The notes below the pieces were generated by a model. It was not told the origin of the DNA. It saw only the letters and a program-made list of their open reading frames with translations, and ran no database searches. From the NCBI GenBank assembly GCA_012295275.1, contig CM022677.1, positions 1,354,647 through 1,366,412 on the forward strand: a DNA stretch of 11,766 nt. Reading direction: 5' to 3'. The position numbers and the translations under genes are program-made. Numbering within the stretch: position 1 is the first letter of the stretch; every line of letters starts with the position of its first letter. Positions 1 to 8,878 of this stretch are shown here, one piece after another. Origin of the DNA: Chrysomallon squamiferum. Taxonomy: Eukaryota; Mollusca; Gastropoda; Neomphalida; Peltospiridae.

Positions 1-95
1 CGGACTAAACGACTGGCTAGCTGACCAGTGTACTACCATGGGTTTAAGTAAACCGACACCAATCCAGAAGCAATGTATTCCAAAAATACTTCAAG
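1..95 (+). CDS. DDX49: DDX49 exon 1 (5' partial): Q-motif region
   Basis: Reading from base 2 gives [20 protein letters not shown] followed by [11 protein letters not shown], the DEAD-box Q motif that contacts adenine. The ATG at 38 is internal: family members keep the upstream helix that precedes it, and this frame stays open to the window edge. Donor is caag|gttttc after 95 and leaves phase 1. The following intron (96-1032) is AT-rich, with ATT and AAT microsatellites and no other coding signal that I can see. Confidence 0.9.
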
Positions 96-160
96 GTTTT
101 CTTAAAATTTATTTAAAATCACTACTTTGGTACTTAGTTACAGTACTACTCATTTATTTT

Positions 161-201
<41 letters not shown>

Positions 202-3200
202 ATTTATATCGTTATGTCCGAATGTATTGTATACGTGTAATGAAAATAAATTATATGATTTTGACAGTTTAGTTTATACAGTACAGTCACAGTGTATAGA
301 GTACTGTATTATGTGTATAGTTCAGAGCTTTCACAGCTGCTTTGGCTATGTAGTACTAGTAGTCTATACTATAACTAATTCACAAAGAATGAAAGATAAA
401 CACTGATGATGATGATAATGATACTAATATTAGTAATATAATATATGTAATTATTTAACTCCAACCCACAGGTGTTTTGCCATCGAGTTATGTCTGTTAC
501 GATACTGTCTCAGTGTATAATAATAATAATAATAGTAATAATGTCATTTATATATGAACAGAACACTTTGACTTTTGTGTGTAACTTCAGAACTTGAGCT
601 TTACATCAAAGCTGAAGCTGTTTTCACCATTGTCCGAATTTTTATTACTATTTTTAGAATTCAAATCAGATAGTTGTGTAAGTACTTTAGTATTTAAAAG
701 TGACAGTCTGTTCTCTTGAGTGTATTCTAGTTTGTACATCAGCAGAATGCACGTTAAAACTGAATTAACTATTTACTTTCACTAACGTTTTTCATTTTTG
801 TACAAACATTATTGTTATTATTTTTCCACATATACTTAAGTAAAATATTGAAACAAAATATTTGTATTAAAATGAAATATATAATTTTAACAGTAATAAT
901 AAGTATTATATGTATTGTATTTTAAAAATGCATAACAACTAATCAAATAATTTCATATTTAAATTTTATATTAAATCTGATTTCAGTGCTGTGTAGATGT
1001 TTAACTAAGATAAAACAAACACTATTATTCAGGTGATGACTGTATTGGATGTGCTAAAACTGGAAGTGGAAAAACTGCAGCGTTTGCTCTGCCCATGTTA
1101 CAGAAACTTGCAGAGGATCCGTACGGAATTTTCGCTCTTGTTCTGACACCAACCAGGTGTGAATTTTCTATTTTAATAAATTACATACATTCTTATTTTA
1201 GCTGAGATATTTTGTTGTCAGATAAATGTTATTCATATGAGTTCAAAAAAATTCTTCCAGTAAATAAATCCACACATTTATAATTTTCTGTTGCAAATTT
1301 GCATGAAAATAATGACATGTAATTCAGTCATTTGAACTCTAATTTTTTTTAATGAAACCCTTTTGCTTTTCAATATATAGGTCTATATATTCATTAATAA
1401 TTTAAATATTTTCTCACATTTTTGTGCTTGCGAAGATGACAGTAGATTCTTTTTTGTTTTCTAATGTTCATTTATGCAGAATGTTGGTATTTCATTTATT
1501 TTGATTGTGTTTAGTGAAATAATTAAAATTATTATTAAACTAGTACTATTACTGTTGTTGTAGTTATTATAACGTTTAATTGTATTCAGGGAGCTTGCGT
1601 TCCAGATTGGTGAACAGTTCAGTGTTCTGGGAAAGCCGATTGGTGTAAGAGTTACAGTTATCACTGGTGGTCTCGGTGAGTTAGAGTTTTCAGATAAAAC
1701 TTACACACAAATATACTTCCAGATACAGTCACAAAATTATTAAATCATTTCAGAAGAAACTTGTGTTAGATTCTGTATATTGCCACATATTTATATTTAA
1801 AATATTCGGTCTTCCTTGCTCAGTTATGCTAATTTGTATTATCATACAAAATTTAATTTGTAAATGAAAAATTTATAAAAATAGTATTATAAAAATAAGA
1901 GTTTGGACACCAGTAGGGTACAGTTTAAAAAAAAAAACAACAGGTTTTCATTTGTCTGTTGTTGCAAGGTAGATAACTCTGCAATACAGTGTTTGAATTC
2001 CATAAATATCATTGCTGTAGGAGGTTCTGGAAGCATAAACATGTTATATTTTTTAAAATACAGTTTACCTATGCCTTCTAATCAGTTAATTTTTAAAGAA
2101 ACATTTGATCAATTAGTTAATGGAGATATATATTATTCACTGCTATGAAAGTTTCAAAACAAGAAGACAAGGTTGGAATTTCTAGTTCTGGCCTGTGCTC
2201 CTGTAATTATCAAAGACCACAATATATACATTGCTACAGATATACTGGAAACTGCATATTGTTTTTTTCCTAATGGGACAATGTAGTTGTTTTAGTGTTT
2301 TATGAAAATAGAATTAATGAAAAGGTTTTGACAGAATGTAAAATTCAGAGAGTGTTTGATGTGTTTGCAGACATGATGAAGCAAGGCATTGACCTGTCAG
2401 TGAAGCCACACATCGTCATCTCAACACCTGGCAGACTGGCTGACCACATCAGCAGCTGCAACACTTTCAGTTTGAAAAGAATCAAATTTCTAGTGAGGAA
2501 AAAATTAGCTTAAAAAAGAAAATGTTTCTTATTATTTATGTTTTTCTTTTTCTTTAGTACTTTTTAGTTTTGTATGTTGTTGTTGTTCCCTTCAGTTAGG
2601 AAATTTGTTTATGTTTTAGTACCTGTAGATATATAAATAGAAAAACTAAAAATTTTAAACATGTTTTATTTTTATGTTTCTTAGTGATTATATATTTTTT
2701 ATGGTATTGTTTAACATCAGAAATATCATTTAGTTCAAACTGATTTGATGAATATAATTTGTGTGTATAATAACAGGTTATGTAATTATCTGTGAATGTT
2801 GCGGATAAGTAAACAAACACACATATATCAGCTCATGTACATTACAGTATAGTGTGCTTTTAAAATCTAATTTAGATTTCAGTCCAGATTTGTCAAAAAT
2901 TACAAATTTTAATTCAGGTTTTGGATGAAGCTGATCGTTTGTTGGAAGACAATTTTGGTTCTCAACTGGAAGAAATTTTTAAAGTGATCCCGACAAAACG
3001 TCAGACTTTGTTATTCAGTGCCACAATGACAGAAACCATCCAGCAGCTACAAGAAGTTTCTACCAATAAACCTTTCTTCTGGCAGCAGTCTTCCAAGTAA
3101 ATATTATTTTAAAAAAATCACTTATCAGATAAAATAGAAATTCAAACTTTAAGTAATAGGTATATTTTTTCCAACAGAAAGAATGAGCATAAAAAAAGTA

Positions 3201-6200
3201 ATTTATTTTAAAATATTTCCACAAACATTTATACACTTTATGACTGCCATTGCACAAAAAGAAATTTGTTTTTTTTTAAAAAAGAATAAACAATCTGGAA
3301 ATAGTCTTATGACATGAGTTGTTTAACAAGTTAGAAATGTTAAATTTCAAAATACAAGGTCAGTGTCAGATCATCACTGGAGAAGTGAAACTTTGTTTGT
3401 GTTTTACTCAGTTTGGCAAAATGCAGTTACAACTCTTCTGGCTGGAACCCTTTCTAATTGGTCTGTGAAGCAAAATTTGTACTGGCAAACTTCATATTTC
3501 TCGCATTAATAGTATGTAAGAGAGAAAATTCTGGTAATTAATAGGCCAAATTATTTTTTATGTCTGTTAAAATGTTTTGTTGTTAAAATTGTTATTTCCA
3601 GTGTTGCTACTGTTGATGAGTTGGTGCAGACCTATGTTCTCATGCCAGCTGATTTGAAAGATGCCTACTTGATCCACATTCTTCAGAAATGTACAACAGA
3701 AAACGAGAAGGGATCTATCATTATCTTCACCAGCACTTGCAAGTACAAGAATTTTGTCATGATCTAATCTTGCAATAAATCACACACTTAAATTTGATTT
3801 TATATGCAGATATCCTAATTAATAAGGCTCTGATCTTCCATTCTCAGCAAAAACAGAGAAATGTCTAAAAATCCAGTTATTTTCTTTTCACAATAAAATG
3901 ATATATTAAAGCTGTTTTTTAATTTTAATAATAAATGTTGAAAAACTATGAGATGAATGTCAAGATTCCTTCAAGTAATTTAATGTTATTCTGCCTTTAT
4001 TCTAAATGTATTGGTACTTTCCAGTGGTTTGGCTGCCTGTTTTGATTACTCTACAGATTTTTGTTGTTTATTACTGGGTTGTCAGGTTTGAGATGGTGAT
4101 TCACACATCTGAATTACATACATTTTCTGAAAACTAAACAACTCTATCTACAAATACCAAAAAATGTCTTCAAATTTAACTTAAAAACACTGAGCTTTTT
4201 TCTGATCCACTATTATTATTGTATCATCAGTGCTGTTTGTGTGTTTCAGGTACACACAGATAATTGGAATGATCTGTCATGAACTTGGTTTTCCCACTGT
4301 TGTTACATCAGTGCTGTTTGTGTGTTTCAGGTACACACAGATAATTGGAATGATCTGTCATGAACTTGGTTTTCCCACTGTTGTTACATCAGTGCTGTTT
4401 GTGTGTTTCAGGTACACACAGATAATCGGAATGATCTGTCATGAACTTGGTTTTCCCACTGTTGTTCTGCATTCAATGATTCCACAGAAACAGCGACTGG
4501 CAGCACTGGCCAAGTTCAAGTCAAATCAAATCCAGATCCTCATCGCCACTGATGTAGCTAGCAGGTAAAGCTGTGTTTAGTTTTACAAATCTTAAACAGA
4601 AATGTGTTGATAGGAATCCTCTGCACTGATGTAGCTACAGGTAAAGCTGTGTTTAGTTTTACAAATTTTATTTAATTTAACAAATTGTCTGTCAAAAAAC
4701 AAAAGTAGTTAAAAAAACATGCTACATTCAATGTGGGAAATTTAACAACAAGAACAAACAAATCATAATCTAGTTTAAATGAATTTATACAGAATTAGAC
4801 AAATGTGTCATTCACGGTTTGATCTGATACAGGTTTAAACTGAAATACATCACATCTGTATTTGAATGAAGAAGTGAACTAAAGATTGTGTGTGTGTGAA
4901 ATTCATTTGATTTTTGCTGATTTTCTTATCTACTTAATTTATAAAATATGCATGAGTGTATTTTTCTTGTAGTATTATCTCTTTAGATTTCAGATGTTGA
5001 AATTTAATTATCTCTGTTAGTGTTTGTTGTAACTTAACATGCTGTTTCAGTTTGTTATTTACTGTAAATATACCTCTACAACGAGAACCTTGGATCAGTC
5101 CTAGTTACTGAATCTTTTTTTAATATTTTCTAAAATAACTCTCTTTACCTGTCTTGTTATTTATATCTTTACTTCTTTTTAAACATGAGTTTGACATATA
5201 ATCAGATATAATTAGTAAAAAAAAAAAAAAAATCTCAGTTATTGCAGGATTGTGTTCTAACATTAATCTTACAGGTTTTTTTTTTTTTTTTCTGCTGAAA
5301 GTATTTGTTTGTTTATTGGTTTTATCTATTTTTTTAAAGAAATTATATACCAGTATTGCTTTATTTTTTCATTATACATTACTGAGTTGTTGTTTTTTTA
5401 ATATATTAATATATGTTTTGACAGAGGTTTAGATATTCCAACAGTAGACTACATTATCAATCACAATGTACCAAACAGACAGAAAGACTACGTACACAGA
5501 GTGGGGAGAACAGCAAGAGCAGGTGAATTTTTTACTCATTTTTAATAATGTGTTTTTAATTAACACGTATAATCAACTTTTCCTTGCCCTAGTCTGAATG
5601 AAATATCTGAATTCTTTTAGTTTTTTTTTTCATTTCATATAATAATTTTAGGTATAATTGTGGGTGTTTCTGTATAGACAGAAAGATAGACAGATATGGA
5701 TGCAAGGGTGGAGGTATTTTCTTATAACGTAATGCCTAGAAAATGTTTGTAATGATATCTTTTGTTATTTTGATTATCTTATTCTTTTTATATGTTGATT
5801 ATCACTAATTTAAATGTTTAAAATTTAACTACTTTCTGATCAGGTAGGAGAGGAATGGCTATCACGTTGGTGACTCAGTTTGACATCAAACTGGTTCATG
5901 CTATTGAAACTTTCATCAGTGAGTCTTTTCTCAGTTTACAAACATCTTGTTACCTTTCTCACTGAGAGAAATCATAAATACTAATTAGCACACCATCCAT
6001 TGAGACCAAATACAAACTAAAGGAAGTTAATATCTCAAAGTGACAGCAGTCATGTTAATTAAATGTTTCTGTTTAATTTAAGTGAAACATATTTGGTTTT
6101 TCTTTAATATTCATGATACATAGACTAAATTCAATTAATTAATTTATTGTTTTAAGTTAAATTATATTTTAAAATCGACTCTGAGAGGAAAAAGATTTGC

Positions 6201-7974
6201 CTTGATAACATTTGACAAATACTTTATTTTCCCAGACACCAAACTTACTGAGTATAAAACTGATGAGAAACAAGTTATGCAGATTTTAACAGAGGTGGCC
6301 GTAGCTCGCAGAGAGGCAGAAATAGTATGTATATTATAAAATAGTATGTGTATTTAAACTTGTATTATAAAATAGTATGTGTATTTAAACTTGTATTATA
6401 AAATAGTATGTGTATTTAAACTTGTATTATAAAATAGTATTTGTATTTAAACTTGTATTATAAAATAGTATGTGTATTTAAACTTGTATTATAAAATAGT
6501 ATGTGTATTTAAACTTGTATTATAAAATAGTATGTGTATTTATACTTGTATTATAAAATAGTATGTGTATTTAAACTTGTATTATAAAATAGTATGTGTA
6601 TTTAAACTTGTATTATAAAATAGTATGTGTATTTAAACTTGTATTATAAAATAGTATGTGTATTTAAACTTGTATTATAAAATAGTATGTGTATTTAAAC
6701 TTGTATTATAAAATAGTATGTATATTATAAATTGCTTTATAAAAGAGTGTATTTAAAATAGTATGTATATTTAAACTTGTTTTTTAAAATAGGTATATTT
6801 AAACTTGTATTATAAAACAATATATATATTTAAACAAGTGTTATAAGATAGTTTTGATGGTTATGAAATCGTTTCTGTATAAAGTATTGTTCACATTATA
6901 TTGGTGATATCTTAAAATATATGATTTAAATTACACACTTTGATATTGACATATTTGAAAATGTTTACTATGTTTTTCTTTAAGGTAACAGAATGACAGT
7001 ATTTTGTGAAATCATTTAACAGTTGTAAAATTAAGATACTGTGAAATGTGTGTTCTGTACAGTGTTCCAAGTAAAAAAAAAATTGTGTCTACATTAGAAG
7101 AAGCTTCCTATTTAAACAGCTGTCTGTGCTAGGAATGAAGTAAACACATGTTTGATAAGCTTGCAAACATTATTAAAAATACTAGTTAAACTAGGAAGTT
7201 GTAGCATTATTACCTAAATTAAGTAATTAAATGTTAGTTTTCTAAGTTGTTATGAAACAATCATGTCTGTAAATTTTTAATTGACAGAAACTGGATGAAG
7301 AAGATTTTGGAGAGAAGAAGATGATCAATAAAAGAAAAAGACTGATCCTGGAGGGCAAGGTTAATGTTATTTTTACTGTGTTCTGTTCACATACGTCAGT
7401 TTAAAATATTATATTTTACTGTTAAACTTTCATTAGTTAATTAATATCACACCATCTTAATGTTTTGTGTGTGTGTGTGTGTGTGTGTCAGAGTGCTTTA
7501 TATAATTTCTAACTGACAGTGTTTAAATTTATATCAGCTTTTATGGAGTTGTCTTGATAATTAATGAAGTTTTAAGTCAAGATTTAGTATCAGGATGAAA
7601 TTTCATAGAGTGTTAGATGTGTGAGATTTAGCTGCATTGCAAGTACTAACACATTCATTGCTTACGTACTGGAAGGAGTTTGTAAATACTAAATCCTAAA
7701 AGTGTAAATGAAATATCCAGTATACATAAAGATAAGTGTTTTTAAAATAATTTCGTTTTACGAGGTTCTTCAATTTTAGGTTTTAGAATTACAGAAATTT
7801 CTAAAATTAAGGACTAAATTAAACATGTCTTTAAGCATGGGCACATTTATGTTTCAGCATCCTGACAAAGAAGAAGAGAAAGCCAAGCAATCAAAAGAAG
7901 AAAGAAATAAAAAATACAGGGACAAGTTTATAGGAAAGAAGAAGAAAAAGAAGAAAAATTATTTAAAAATTTAA
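1..7974 (+). CDS. DDX49: DEAD-box ATP-dependent RNA helicase DDX49 (Dbp8 family), 12 exons, 5' partial
   Basis: Coding parts are 1-95, 1033-1156, 1590-1675, 2371-2492, 2918-3096, 3602-3742, 4412-4564, 5425-5522, 5844-5918, 6236-6324, 7288-7359 and 7858-7974. All introns are GT-AG and phases match, giving 449 residues to TAA. Counting the first full codon (base 2) as residue 1, the motifs seen are: Q motif PTPIQ (18-22), Walker A AKTGSGKT (39-46), PTRELA (71-76), GG (99-100), TPGR (120-123), DEAD (145-148), SAT (176-178), IIIFTSTCK (241-249), ATDVASRGLDIP (294-305) and [10 protein letters not shown] (324-333). A charged helical extension and a lysine-rich tail (437-445) follow. The specific DDX49/Dbp8 call rests on family-typical stretches such as EDPYGI, PGRLADH, TNKPFFW and the KRK-LILEGK tail. 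Known family role: ATP-driven RNA remodelling in early 40S pre-rRNA processing in the nucleolus. Human DDX49 is slightly longer (about 480 residues), mostly at the C-terminus. The start codon, likely fewer than 10 codons upstream, is outside the window. Confidence 0.95.
161..202. repeat. (ATT)n microsatellite in intron 1
   Basis: About 14 ATT units with one AGT interruption. A related (AAT)n tract lies at 517-542 in the same intron. Confidence 0.95.
1033..1156 (+). CDS. DDX49: DDX49 exon 2: Walker A motif
   Basis: Acceptor ttattcag|gtgat. The exon encodes [18 protein letters not shown] and continues to LVLTPT, so it carries ATP-binding motif I (GSGKT) and leads into motif Ia. Donor accag|gtgtga splits the Arg codon AG|G of PTREL. 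The intron that follows (1157-1589) is AT-rich with nothing recognisable. Confidence 0.95.
1590..1675 (+). CDS. DDX49: DDX49 exon 3: motif Ia (RELA) and GG
   Basis: Acceptor gtattcag|g completes Arg of PTRELA. The exon reads [19 protein letters not shown] and runs on to VTVITGGL. Donor ctcg|gtgagt is a consensus site, phase 1. The intron (1676-2370) contains the unexplained coding-like stretch at 1885-2286. Confidence 0.93.
1885..2286 (+). pseudogene. Possible gene or pseudogene fragment inside intron 3
   Basis: One frame is open from 1885 to 2145, has a single TGA at 2146-2148, and continues open to TAG at 2284-2286: about 133 codons with one interruption in otherwise stop-rich AT-rich intron DNA. 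The conceptual product has protein-like composition, for example [20 protein letters not shown] before the TGA and [20 protein letters not shown] after it. The alternating short hydrophobic strands recall a beta-propeller, but I do not recognise a parent. No start codon, flanking exons or poly-A tail make it an obvious retrocopy, and a pyrimidine-rich acceptor-like site ends at 1969. It could be a decayed insertion, an exon of a nested gene, or chance. Confidence 0.35.
2371..2492 (+). CDS. DDX49: DDX49 exon 4: motif Ib (TPGR)
   Basis: Acceptor gtttgcag|acatg, where AC completes Asp with G from exon 3. Upstream AGs at 2332-2333 and 2347-2348 were rejected because only 2370 restores GGLDMM. It encodes [20 protein letters not shown] and continues through GRLADH to IKFL. 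Donor cta|gtgagg is phase 0, and reading on through it (VRKKLA, stop) is intron. The intron (2493-2917) is AT-rich with no gene. Confidence 0.93.
2918..3096 (+). CDS. DDX49: DDX49 exon 5: DEAD and SAT motifs
   Basis: Acceptor aattcag|gtt. The exon starts [14 protein letters not shown], giving motif II, the Mg-ATP binding and catalytic DEAD box. It continues to [10 protein letters not shown] (motif III) and [10 protein letters not shown] at the end of RecA domain 1. Donor ccaa|gtaaat, phase 2. The intron (3097-3601) is AT-rich with no other feature. Confidence 0.95.
3602..3742 (+). CDS. DDX49: DDX49 exon 6: start of RecA domain 2, motif IV
   Basis: Acceptor tatttccag|t completes Asn AA|T. It encodes the linker and first strands of the second RecA-like domain, ending [10 protein letters not shown] (motif IV). 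Donor gcaa|gtacaa, phase 2. The intron (3743-4249, or to 4411 if the third acceptor is used) is AT-rich and ends in the 81-bp repeat. Confidence 0.94.
4225..4466 (+). repeat. 81-bp tandem triplication spanning intron 6 acceptor and exon 7 start
   Basis: Three copies begin at 4225, 4306 and 4387, each starting catcagtgctg. Each holds about 25 bases of intron end with the pyrimidine tract and cag, then about 55 bases of exon 7 through cactgttgtt. The period is exactly 81, or 27 codons, and the intron-derived part has no stop (TSVLFVCF). Copies differ at one base that I can find: T at 4265 and 4346, C at 4427 (silent Ile). Confidence 0.97.
4412..4564 (+). CDS. DDX49: DDX49 exon 7: motif V (ATDVASR), with three candidate acceptors
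   Basis: The exon given uses the third acceptor (AG at 4410-4411) and yields a normal-length family protein: [19 protein letters not shown] followed by [18 protein letters not shown] and ILIATDVAS. Identical acceptors at 4248-4249 and 4329-4330 are also in frame. The frame from 4250 is open and would add 54 residues, as two copies of a 27-residue block after FPTVV. Which acceptor is used cannot be decided from sequence. The first has the only intron-like upstream region, so the longer exon 4250-4564 is a real possibility. Donor agcag|gtaaag splits Arg AG|A. The intron (4565-5424) has a duplicated donor and A16/T16 runs. Confidence 0.88.
4536..4669 (+). repeat. Tandem duplication of the exon 7 donor region (two copies)
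   Basis: The stretch from atcctc through actgatgtagct, the donor and gtaaagctgtgtttag to ttttacaaat at 4536-4592 recurs at 4616-4669, offset 76-80 bp with small deletions. The copied donor is ctacag|gtaaag after 4640. Using it would retain the first donor, and AGG TAA gives an immediate stop, so it is a decoy unless spliced from elsewhere. Confidence 0.9.
5217..5291. repeat. A16 and T16 homopolymer pair in intron 7
   Basis: A run of 16 A (5217-5232) and a run of 16 T (5276-5291) are separated by 43 bases and could pair as a hairpin in the transcript. No flanking duplication was seen that would make this an insertion. Confidence 0.7.
5425..5522 (+). CDS. DDX49: DDX49 exon 8: motif VI ([10 protein letters not shown])
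   Basis: Acceptor tttgacag|a completes Arg. It encodes [18 protein letters not shown] and then [13 protein letters not shown], holding the end of motif V and the arginine-finger motif VI. Donor gcag|gtgaat, phase 1. The intron (5523-5843) is AT-rich with no feature. Confidence 0.95.
5844..5918 (+). CDS. DDX49: DDX49 exon 9: end of RecA domain 2
   Basis: Acceptor ctgatcag|gtagg, where GT completes Gly. It encodes [20 protein letters not shown] and ETFI, closing RecA domain 2. Donor atca|gtgagt is a strong consensus, phase 1. The intron (5919-6235) shows nothing further. Confidence 0.94.
6236..6324 (+). CDS. DDX49: DDX49 exon 10: C-terminal extension
   Basis: Acceptor ttttcccag|ac completes Asn. 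It encodes [20 protein letters not shown] and AVARREAEI, a charged helical segment typical of the family after the helicase core. Donor gaaata|gtatgt, phase 0, is immediately copied into the minisatellite that opens the intron. The intron (6325-7287) is otherwise AT-rich with no gene. Confidence 0.92.
6321..6850 (+). repeat. 31-bp minisatellite at the start of intron 10
   Basis: Twelve full 31-bp units run from 6342 to 6713, starting at tagtatgtgtatttaaactt. A partial unit precedes them, formed by the exon 10 end and donor. Degenerate units follow to about 6850. Variant units include tagtatttg near 6435 and a T for A at about 6538. Each unit carries ata|gtatgtg, a copy of the exon 10 donor. 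Confidence 0.97.
7288..7359 (+). CDS. DDX49: DDX49 exon 11: C-terminal extension
   Basis: Acceptor aattgacag|aaa. It encodes [20 protein letters not shown] and LEGK, a conserved family tail block with the basic NKRK segment. Donor caag|gttaat, phase 0. The intron (7360-7857) holds an 11-unit GT repeat. Confidence 0.94.
7467..7488. repeat. (GT)11 dinucleotide repeat in intron 11
   Basis: Eleven uninterrupted GT units directly visible. Confidence 0.97.
7858..7974 (+). CDS. DDX49: DDX49 exon 12: lysine-rich C-terminus and stop
   Basis: Acceptor tatgtttcag|cat. It encodes [20 protein letters not shown] and RDKFIG, then a lysine run (438-444) and NYLKI, stop TAA at 7972-7974. The basic tail fits nuclear or nucleolar localisation (inference). 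The low-complexity end matches the family in character rather than in exact residues. Confidence 0.9.
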   Translation, partial: HPDKEEEKAKQSKEERNKKYRDKFIGKKKKKKKNYLKI

Positions 7975-8005
7975 GATGTTCAGAAAATATTCTTTAAAGA
8001 CTGTT

Positions 8006-8011
8006 AATAAA
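8006..8011 (+). promoter_or_regulatory. Polyadenylation signal AATAAA, proximal
   Basis: Canonical hexamer 31 bases after the DDX49 stop. Confidence 0.6.
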
Positions 8012-8036
8012 CCAATAATTTTGTACATAACAGAAG

Positions 8037-8042
8037 AATAAA
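8037..8042 (+). promoter_or_regulatory. Polyadenylation signal AATAAA, distal
   Basis: Second canonical hexamer, followed by T- and GT-rich sequence (8050-8110) like a downstream element. Either signal would give a 3' UTR of under 100 bases. Confidence 0.65.
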
Positions 8043-8069
8043 ATCAGTGATTTTATTTGTATGGCTGTT

Positions 8070-8569
8070 AAATTTTCTGTTGAGTTGATTGCAGAGTTTC
8101 TGTTTCAGTATGTGTGTAGAGTTATCAGTAACTGTAATGTTTGTAAATTATTTAGAAATTTTAAAGATTTTGTGTGTGTGAAGAGACAGAATACAATTTA
8201 ATGTTTTTTCTGCTTTATTTCACTGTTATTTGTTACACACAGACTATTCAAAACATTGTGAAGTTTGAAGCCATTTACAGACAGCTAAACACATACGAAC
8301 AGACTGGCATATATGTATGTGTATACTGAACAACAACAACAAAACACTTCTGATTTGTATATGCAGTATTTCTTGTGTTAAAGAATTCATCGTGTAGTGA
8401 AAATATACAAGTAGTATTAGCCTTGAGCCGTATTATCAGCATTCATGAATTTTATCTATTATTTTTTGCACTGTTAATCATCAACAACGTGAAACTCATT
8501 TTGACATAGCCGGTGTAGTATTCGGTCTATTTGTTTTACTAGTCTTACTGACTCTGTTGTCAAGTGAAG
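8070..8569. other. Intergenic stretch with no recognised feature
   Basis: Between the DDX49 poly-A region and the microsatellite cluster I see no open frame of note, no RNA gene and no repeat beyond short CAA and TG runs. CpG becomes frequent from about 8480. Confidence 0.6.
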
Positions 8570-8650
8570 GAAATAAATAATTAAATAAATAAATAAACAA
8601 CAACAACAACAGAAAACAACAATAATAATAACAATAATAATAACAATAGC
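8570..8650. repeat. Compound microsatellite (AAAT)n, (CAA)n, (AAT)n
   Basis: Successive AAAT, CAA and AAT/AAC tracts directly visible. Confidence 0.93.
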
Positions 8651-8678
8651 TGTAGCAGTAGCAAATAAAGAAACAAGA

Positions 8679-8772
8679 GGCCAAGCCGAGTTGAGCTGAA
8701 ACAGGTTTCCATGGCATCGCTGAGATGAAAGTTTGAAAACTGGGTATCGGAACTCCCTACCGATGTCAGTGT
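8679..8772 (-). repeat. Unknown short element, minus-strand copy
   Basis: Read on the minus strand it begins cactgacatcggtag and ends actcggcttggcc, then runs into ATT/TTG repeats. A second, shorter and diverged copy is on the plus strand at 9121-9174. Shared blocks are actgacatcg, tag, agt, cga, acc and actcg-cttggc. SINE-like by size and tail, but the family was not identified. Confidence 0.5.
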
Positions 8773-8798
8773 CACGGAAAACCTGTTAGTCTTTGCTC

Positions 8799-8848
8799 TT
8801 GTTGTTGTTGTTGTACTGAAAGAAAGCAACAACAAACAACAACAACAA
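8799..8848. repeat. (TTG)n / (CAA)n inverted pair
   Basis: TTG repeats (8799-8814) and CAA repeats (about 8827-8848) flank a 12-base spacer and would form a long perfect or near-perfect hairpin. Confidence 0.85.
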
Positions 8849-8878
8849 AAAGAAGAAGAAAAAAGGCAGAGTACGTGT

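Noticed and set aside
38-406. Open frame starting at ATG 38
   Set aside because: Only 38-95 is coding. The rest reads into intron 1, and ATG 38 is internal to the conserved N-terminal region.
1461-1664. Minus-strand open frame
   Set aside because: Antisense to exon 3 and its upstream intron. No independent support.
2295-2370. Upstream extension of exon 4 in frame
   Set aside because: Intronic: only the acceptor at 2370 restores GGLDMM of the helicase family.
5250-5432. Open frame over the T16 run
   Set aside because: Low-complexity F/L/V translation of intron 7. The frame of exon 8 is different.
6321-6850. CRISPR-like array
   Set aside because: The 31-bp units are directly adjacent with no unique spacers, in a eukaryotic intron. 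This is a minisatellite.
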